Origin: Streptococcus suis
GTDB taxonomy: Bacteria; Bacillota; Bacilli; Lactobacillales; Streptococcaceae
NCBI RefSeq assembly: GCF_002964045.1
Contig: NZ_POPB01000193.1
Location: 1-38,310 of the forward strand
DNA length: 38,310 bases
Direction: 5' to 3'
Shown here piece after piece: positions 33,964-38,310 of the stretch (position 1 is its first letter; each line of letters begins with the position of its first letter). Under the pieces are notes generated by a model. The model saw only the letters and a list, made by a program, of their open reading frames with translations, did not search any database and was not told the origin of the DNA. The position numbers and the translations under genes were made by a program.

Positions 33964-34027
33964 AAAGCGACGTAGGCATAACTAAAGTTAGGCAAGGAGC
34001 TTTAACGATGTATCGTGACGAAAATCC

Positions 34028-36679
34028 TTACTTGATGCGACCTGGACGCTCTTTGTAACCATAGTAGGCATCTTCGATGATTTCTTGCATGTGGTCAACC
34101 ATCGCCAAACGTGGGTTAGCTGGTGTACATTGGTCTTCGTAGGCAAGAAGAGCCAATTCGCGAGAGTGTTCTTTGAGTTCTTTCTCGTCGATACCTTGTG
34201 CTTTCAAGTTCATTTGGATACCGATGCGCTCACCGAGGTCGTAAACAGCTTGTGCGTAAGCAGCAACTGCTTCTTCTGGGGTTGAGCATGGTAAACCGAG
34301 CATACGCGCGATGTCTTGGTATTTTTCATCCGCTTTGTAGTAGTTGTATTTAGGCCATGTCGCTGTCTTAGCTGGACGTGTACCGTTGTAGCGGATTACG
34401 TATGGAAGCAAGATAGCGTTTGTACGACCGTGAACTGTGTGGAAACGTCCACCAATCTTGTGGGCCATTGAGTGAGAAATACCTAGGAAGGCGTTGGCGA
34501 AAGCCATACCTGCAATGGTAGATGCGTTGTGCATTTTCTCACGTGAGTGGAAGTCCGCATTCTTCACTGAGCTTTCAAGGTTTTCAAAAACAAGTTTAAT
34601 AGCTTGGAGAGCTAAACCGTCCGTGAAGTCATTAGCTACTGTTGATACGTATGCTTCTGTAGCGTGAGTCAATACGTCCATACCAGTATCGGCAGTAACG
34701 TGTGCTGGTACTGTCAATACAAGCGCAGGGTCAACGATTGCCACAGTTGGTGTCAATGAGTAGTCAGCAATTGGGTATTTACGGTTATTTGCTTTGTCAG
34801 AGATAACGGCAAACGGTGTTACTTCTGAACCTGTACCTGATGTTGTTGGAATTGCAATAAACTTAGATTTTTTACCAAGTTCTGGGAACTTGAAGGCACG
34901 TTTACGGATATCCATGAATTTTTGAACTAGGTCATGGAAGTCAACTGTTGGTTGTTCGTAGAAGAGCCACATAACTTTAGCAGCATCCATTGGTGAACCA
35001 CCACCAAGTGCGATGATTGTATCAGGTTTGAAGGTACGCATCAATTCTGTACCCTTGTAAACTGTTGTGATATCTGGATCTGGTTCAACATCTGAGAAGA
35101 TTTGATAAACAACTTTATTTCGACGAAGATCCAATTGTTCGATAACACGATCCAAGAATCCAAGTTCTACCATTGCGTGGTCAGTAACAATCATGACACG
35201 TTCAACGTCACGACATTTTTGGAGATATTGAATAGAGTCACGTTCGAAGTATGTTTTAGAAGGAACTTTAAACCATTGCATATTATTTCTACGTCTTCCT
35301 ACTTTCTTGATGTTGAGCAAGTTCATAGCACTTACGTTATCACTGATAGAGTTGCGTCCGTAAGAACCACAACCAAGTGTCAATGATGGCAAGAAGGCAT
35401 TGTAAACATCACCGATACCACCGAAAGTAGATGGAGAGTTCCAGATAACACGGATAGCACGTACGATTGAACCGAATTCTTTAGCTAATTCAGCATCTTC
35501 TGTGTGAATGGCTGCAGAGTGACCTAGACCGTGGAATTCTACCATTTGACGCGCTGCTTCAAGACCTTCTTCACGGCCATCCACTTTCAAGACAGCGATA
35601 ACTGGTGACAATTTTTCACGAGTCAATGGCTCTTTTTCACCGATTTCAGCAACTTCAGCTGCCAAGATGTTGGTACCTTCTGGTACTGAGAAACCAGCTT
35701 GTTCAGCAATCCATGCAGCTGGACGACCAACGATGTCAGCGTTCAATTTGCCTTCTGCACAGTTTTTACTGTTGGCTTTCACACCGAAGCAGTATTCTTC
35801 AAGAAGAGCTTTTTCTTTCTTATTAACAAAGTAGGTTTTGTAAGATTTGAATTCCGCTACAAACTCTTCGTATACTTCTTTATCAATGATAACTGCTTGC
35901 TCTGACGCACAGACCATACCATTGTCAAATGACTTAGACATGACGATATCGTGTGCCGCCTGGCGGATGTTAGCAGATTTTTCAATATAGGCTGGAACGT
36001 TACCCGCACCTACACCAAGAGCTGGTTTACCACAAGAGTAAGCCGCACGCACCATTGCGTTACCACCAGTCGCAAGGATTGTTGCAATTCCGTCATGATT
36101 CATCAACTCAGACGTTGCTTCCATAGATGGTTTTGTAACCCATTGGATACAGTTTTCTGGAGCACCAGCTGCTACTGCTGCTTCATAGACAACACGCGCT
36201 GCATGAGCTGAAGATTCTTGTGCAGATGGGTGGAAGGCAAAGACGATTGGGTTACGTGTTTTCAAGGCAATCAATGACTTAAAGATAGCAGTTGACGTTG
36301 GGTTAGTTGTCGGAGTGATACCACAGATAACACCAACTGGCTCGGCAATCAAGGTCAAACCTGTCACTTCGTCTTCTTCAATGACACCAACTGTTTTTGT
36401 ATGGCGCATATTGTTAACCACGTGCTCGCAGGCAAACAAGTTTTTCGTTGCCTTATCTTCGAATACACCACGTTTGGTTTCTTCAAAGGCATGCATTGCC
36501 AATTCACCGTGCTTGTCAAGAGCAGCTACCGAAGCCTTAGCCACAATGTAGTCTACTTCTTCTTGACCGAGTTTGCGGAACTCATCAAGAGCAACCAAAC
36601 CTTTTTGAACAAGCTCATCAACGTGTTTGCGAGCTTCTACTAATTTTTCTTCTGGTGATACAACTTTTTTATCAGCCAT
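34028..36679 (-). CDS. adhE: Bifunctional acetaldehyde-CoA / alcohol dehydrogenase AdhE
   Basis: AdhE reduces acetyl-CoA to acetaldehyde and then to ethanol, re-oxidising two NADH in mixed-acid fermentation; it forms spirosome filaments. At 883 residues it is full length. The N-terminal aldehyde dehydrogenase domain (about 1-440) has the catalytic Cys in SFDNGMVCASEQAVI. The C-terminal iron-dependent alcohol dehydrogenase domain has the NAD loop IIALGGGSPMDAAKV, TTSGTGSEVTPFAVI, and the iron-binding region HSMAHKIGGRFHTVHGRTNAI. GGAGG 6 nt before the ATG supports the start. It is transcribed alone, and upstream Rex-like and cre-like sites suggest redox and carbon control. Confidence 0.99.
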   Translation of the reverse strand: MADKKVVSPEEKLVEARKHVDELVQKGLVALDEFRKLGQEEVDYIVAKASVAALDKHGELAMHAFEETKRGVFEDKATKNLFACEHVVNNMRHTKTVGVIEEDEVTGLTLIAEPVGVICGITPTTNPTSTAIFKSLIALKTRNPIVFAFHPSAQESSAHAARVVYEAAVAAGAPENCIQWVTKPSMEATSELMNHDGIATILATGGNAMVRAAYSCGKPALGVGAGNVPAYIEKSANIRQAAHDIVMSKSFDNGMVCASEQAVIIDKEVYEEFVAEFKSYKTYFVNKKEKALLEEYCFGVKANSKNCAEGKLNADIVGRPAAWIAEQAGFSVPEGTNILAAEVAEIGEKEPLTREKLSPVIAVLKVDGREEGLEAARQMVEFHGLGHSAAIHTEDAELAKEFGSIVRAIRVIWNSPSTFGGIGDVYNAFLPSLTLGCGSYGRNSISDNVSAMNLLNIKKVGRRRNNMQWFKVPSKTYFERDSIQYLQKCRDVERVMIVTDHAMVELGFLDRVIEQLDLRRNKVVYQIFSDVEPDPDITTVYKGTELMRTFKPDTIIALGGGSPMDAAKVMWLFYEQPTVDFHDLVQKFMDIRKRAFKFPELGKKSKFIAIPTTSGTGSEVTPFAVISDKANNRKYPIADYSLTPTVAIVDPALVLTVPAHVTADTGMDVLTHATEAYVSTVANDFTDGLALQAIKLVFENLESSVKNADFHSREKMHNASTIAGMAFANAFLGISHSMAHKIGGRFHTVHGRTNAILLPYVIRYNGTRPAKTATWPKYNYYKADEKYQDIARMLGLPCSTPEEAVAAYAQAVYDLGERIGIQMNLKAQGIDEKELKEHSRELALLAYEDQCTPANPRLAMVDHMQEIIEDAYYGYKERPGRIK

Positions 36680-36709
36680 TGTGTTCCTCCAAATTTTCTT
36701 GTCAACATT

Positions 36710-36727
36710 TTGTTAACTTTTTCACAA
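36710..36727. promoter_or_regulatory. Rex operator, adhE-proximal site 1
   Basis: TTGTTAACTTTTTCACAA matches TTGTGAA-N4-TTCACAA with one mismatch (G to T). It lies 31 nt before the adhE start codon. Confidence 0.8.
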
Positions 36728-36766
36728 TGTTATTCTACAACTTTTATTTTTATTTGTAAAGAGAAA

Positions 36767-36784
36767 TTGTTAATTTTTTCACAT
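36767..36784. promoter_or_regulatory. Rex operator, adhE-proximal site 2
   Basis: TTGTTAATTTTTTCACAT matches the Rex consensus with two mismatches and shares the TTGTTAA/TTTTTCACA core of site 1, 57 bp away. Confidence 0.65.
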
Positions 36785-36801
36785 TTTTTCTGTTTTGCTA
36801 T

Positions 36802-36815
36802 AGTAAGCGCTTACT
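36802..36815. promoter_or_regulatory. Perfect palindrome resembling a cre (CcpA) site
   Basis: AGTAAGCGCTTACT is a perfect 14-bp dyad; cre sites follow WTGNAANCGNWNNCW with the same AAGCG core. It is 18 bp from Rex site 2. Confidence 0.6.
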
Positions 36816-36933
36816 TTTTCTTATTTTCAGAAAATGGTCGGATTTATTTCAGGAAAACCACTTCCTAAATCTTACCTTCTAATACAAAAAACTACCTCCG
36901 TTTCATTTGGATTGAATTTATTTCTAGTTTATC

Positions 36934-36950
36934 AAGAAAACGTTTCCAAG
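36934..36950. promoter_or_regulatory. Second cre-like site
   Basis: AAGAAAACGTTTCCAAG contains GAAAACGTTTCC, near the cre consensus with a symmetric AACGTT centre. It lies between the two divergent genes. Confidence 0.5.
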
Positions 36951-37048
36951 TAAATAGGTTTTACTGAAAATCGTGTAGTAATTCCGTGATAGTTTTCATT
37001 TTCTTATTCATTTGGCTTTCTTTTACTACTCTTGCTTTTTTGTCATGT

Positions 37049-37066
37049 TTGTGATATCCTTAACAA
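37049..37066. promoter_or_regulatory. Rex operator, adhP-proximal site
   Basis: TTGTGATATCCTTAACAA matches TTGTGAA-N4-TTCACAA with two mismatches. It lies 60 nt before the adhP start. Confidence 0.65.
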
Positions 37067-37126
37067 TATAAAAGTATATATTAACACATTTTAATTGACA
37101 AAAATATTAAAACAGGAGGTCTGCTT

Positions 37127-38152
37127 ATGAAGGCAGTCGTAGTAAATCCAGAATCTACTGGTGTTGTCGTTGTCGAAAAAGAACTTCGTCCACTTGAAGC
37201 TGGCGAGGCTTTGGTTCAGATTGAGTATTGCGGTGTTTGTCACACAGACTTACACGTTGCTCAAGGTGACTTTGGTAAGGTTCCTGGTCGTGTTCTTGGT
37301 CACGAAGGTATCGGAATCGTGACTGAAATTGCTCCAGATGTGACTAGCTTAAAAGTTGGCGATCGTGTGAGTGTTGCTTGGTTCTTCCAAGGTTGTGGCA
37401 CTTGTGAATATTGTACAACTGGTCGGGAAACCCTTTGCCGTACTGTTAAAAATGCAGGCTACTCTGTTGACGGTGGTATGGCTGAGCAATGTATCGTAAC
37501 TGCTGACTATGCGGTAAAAGTACCAGAAGGTCTTGATCCAGCTCAAGCAAGTTCTATCACTTGTGCTGGCGTTACTTGCTACAAAGCGATTAAAGAAGCG
37601 CACTTGGAACCTGGCCAATGGATTGTCATCTACGGTGCTGGTGGCCTTGGCAACCTTGCAGTCCAATACGCTAAGAAAGTCTTTAATGCCCACGTTATTG
37701 CTGTCGATATTAACAATGACAAGCTAGAATTAGCCAAGGAAGTCGGCGCAGATGTCATCATCAATGGACTTGAAGTAGAAGACGTACCTGGCTACATCAA
37801 GGAAGTAACGGGTGGCGGTGCCCACTCAACTGTCGTAACGGCTGTTTCTAAGGTTGCCTTCAATCAGGCTATTGACAGCGTTCGTGCAGGTGGCTATGTC
37901 GTGGCTGTCGGACTTCCATCTGAATACATGGACCTCAGTATTGTGAAGACTGTGCTAGATGGTATCAAGGTAGTCGGCTCTCTGGTTGGTACTCGTAAAG
38001 ACCTAGAAGAAGCCTTCCACTTCGGTGCTATAGGACTAGTTGTCCCAGTCGTTCAAAAACGTCCTGTCGAAGATGCTGAAGCCGTCTTTGATGAAATGGC
38101 CGCTGGAACTATACAAGGTCGTATGGTATTAGATTTCTGTCACCATCACTAA
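37127..38152 (+). CDS. adhP: Zinc-dependent alcohol dehydrogenase AdhP
   Basis: AdhP reduces acetaldehyde to ethanol or the reverse with NAD(H). The 341-residue medium-chain dehydrogenase has the catalytic zinc ligands C38 and H59 with neighbouring E60 ([15 protein letters not shown]), a structural zinc site at C90, C93, C96 and C104 ([15 protein letters not shown]), and the NAD-binding GAGGLG after the second catalytic Cys region. AGGAGG 7 nt before the ATG supports the start. It is divergent from adhE, and both are likely controlled by Rex. The protein ends in FCHHH, which occurs naturally and is within the family's variable tail. Confidence 0.97.
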   Translation: MKAVVVNPESTGVVVVEKELRPLEAGEALVQIEYCGVCHTDLHVAQGDFGKVPGRVLGHEGIGIVTEIAPDVTSLKVGDRVSVAWFFQGCGTCEYCTTGRETLCRTVKNAGYSVDGGMAEQCIVTADYAVKVPEGLDPAQASSITCAGVTCYKAIKEAHLEPGQWIVIYGAGGLGNLAVQYAKKVFNAHVIAVDINNDKLELAKEVGADVIINGLEVEDVPGYIKEVTGGGAHSTVVTAVSKVAFNQAIDSVRAGGYVVAVGLPSEYMDLSIVKTVLDGIKVVGSLVGTRKDLEEAFHFGAIGLVVPVVQKRPVEDAEAVFDEMAAGTIQGRMVLDFCHHH

Positions 38153-38171
38153 TTTGTTCTCCACTATTTTC

Positions 38172-38197
38172 AAGAAGTGATTTCCTAATCACTTCTT
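38172..38197. terminator. Strong hairpin downstream of adhP
   Basis: AAGAAGTGATT-TCCT-AATCACTTCTT is a perfect 11-bp stem 19 nt after the adhP stop. Its T-run is short, so it may act mainly as an RNA-stabilising or weak terminator element. Confidence 0.65.
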
Positions 38198-38212
38198 TCA
38201 GACTGAAGACAA

Positions 38213-38244
38213 AGTCCTTAGAATTGATTTTCTAAGGGCTTTTC
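38213..38244 (+). terminator. Rho-independent terminator of adhP
   Basis: AGTCCTTAGAA pairs with TTCTAAGGGCT (one G:U) around a 6-nt loop, followed by TTTTC. Confidence 0.75.
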
Positions 38245-38258
38245 TTCGTATTTAGGAG

Positions 38259-38264
38259 TATAAT
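38259..38264 (+). promoter_or_regulatory. -10 box of the gene at the right edge
   Basis: Consensus TATAAT downstream of the adhP terminator and 17 to 30 nt before two possible start codons. No convincing -35 is visible. Confidence 0.5.
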
Positions 38265-38280
38265 ATAAGAAAAAGGACTT

Positions 38281-38310
38281 ATGAGGTTCTCCTATGCTAC
38301 ACAAAGAATA
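38281..38310 (+). CDS. Start of an unidentified gene (partial)
   Basis: Two possible starts are seen. ATG at 38281 has AAAGGA 3-8 nt before it and reads MRFSYATQRI. ATG at 38294 has GAGG 7 nt before it and reads MLHKE. Both are open to the window edge. The TATAAT just upstream favours a gene here, but only 10 or 5 codons are visible, so no function can be given. Confidence 0.4.
   Translation, partial: MRFSYATQRI

Larger units (their letters stand above)
33458..34027. other. Repeat-bearing gap between thrC and adhE
   Basis: No gene is seen. It holds the thrC promoter, a terminator-like hairpin (33601-33635), a 33-bp exact direct repeat (33779-33811 and 33931-33963), a 14-bp repeat TCTAGACAGATTGA (33750-33763 and 33844-33857), and hairpins GC-TAACT-AA-AGTTA-GC near 33976-33993 and ACGAT-GT-ATCGT near 34002-34013 just after the adhE stop. 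Confidence 0.6.
36680..37126. other. adhE-adhP divergent regulatory region
   Basis: 447 bp with no gene. It contains two Rex-like sites close to adhE, one close to adhP, and two cre-like dyads between them. Core promoter boxes could not be assigned firmly. Confidence 0.7.

Noticed and set aside
33458..34027. Considered a leader peptide, T-box or riboswitch before thrC.
   Set aside because: The likely -10 is only 31 nt from the start codon, leaving no room for a leader; no T-box sequence or run of Thr codons was seen.
38138..38152. The FCHHH tail of AdhP could look like an added histidine tag.
   Set aside because: Only three histidines, followed by a natural stop and the native terminator; nothing vector-like is nearby.

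Overview
The window reads as chromosomal DNA of a low-GC Gram-positive coccus, almost certainly Streptococcus. The hrcA-grpE-dnaK-dnaJ heat-shock cluster under CIRCE control, the mevalonate operon mvaK1-mvaD-mvaK2-fni, a bifunctional adhE beside a zinc adhP, and Rgg and PadR regulators all fit. Gene content and the type of intergenic repeats make S. suis or a close relative my best guess; the species was not tested by any search.

Layout. (1) 1-484: the end of an IS66-family insertion sequence. (2) 748-3564: an AT-rich three-gene operon encoding a coiled-coil/zinc-ribbon protein, a zinc-ribbon ABCG-type ATPase with two degenerate FHA-like segments, and an ABC-2 permease; this is the least familiar system here. 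(3) 3897-9289: dnaJ, dnaK, grpE and hrcA on the minus strand, with a promoter flanked by two CIRCE operators and a 640-bp hairpin-rich gap between dnaK and dnaJ. (4) 9360-10412: a PadR / DUF2812 / 51-residue membrane-protein operon with two 19-bp dyads at its promoter. (5) 10441-13491: a small secreted acidic protein, an Rgg-type regulator and a divergent ABC exporter pair with a perfect 18-bp palindrome between them. (6) 13573-15957: a histidine phosphatase, a UPF0210 protein and an ACT-domain protein. (7) 16048-20190: the mevalonate operon, which makes isopentenyl/dimethylallyl diphosphate.

(8) 20247-23912: an AT-rich ABC exporter/XRE-regulator operon, bracketed by copies of a dispersed element of about 125 bp that ends in a terminator hairpin. 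(9) 23914-31846: an importer-like locus with two type-IV-fold half ABC transporters, an ECF S component, EcfT, a double EcfA-type ATPase broken by an amber codon, and a MATE transporter. Its middle holds a cluster of hairpin-linker-hairpin repeats. (10) 31973-38152: thrC, adhE and divergent adhP. The adhE/adhP gap carries three Rex-like and two cre-like sites, which suits NADH- and carbon-dependent control of fermentation. A new plus-strand gene begins at the right edge.

The core-metabolism blocks look ordinary. The unusual material is the FHA-like/zinc-ribbon ABC triad, several families of structured intergenic repeats whose stems vary while their linkers or flanks stay constant, the nonsense-split ECF ATPase, and a putative hairpin that could hide the ribosome-binding site of the IS66 first gene. 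No tRNA, rRNA, CRISPR array or prophage was seen.
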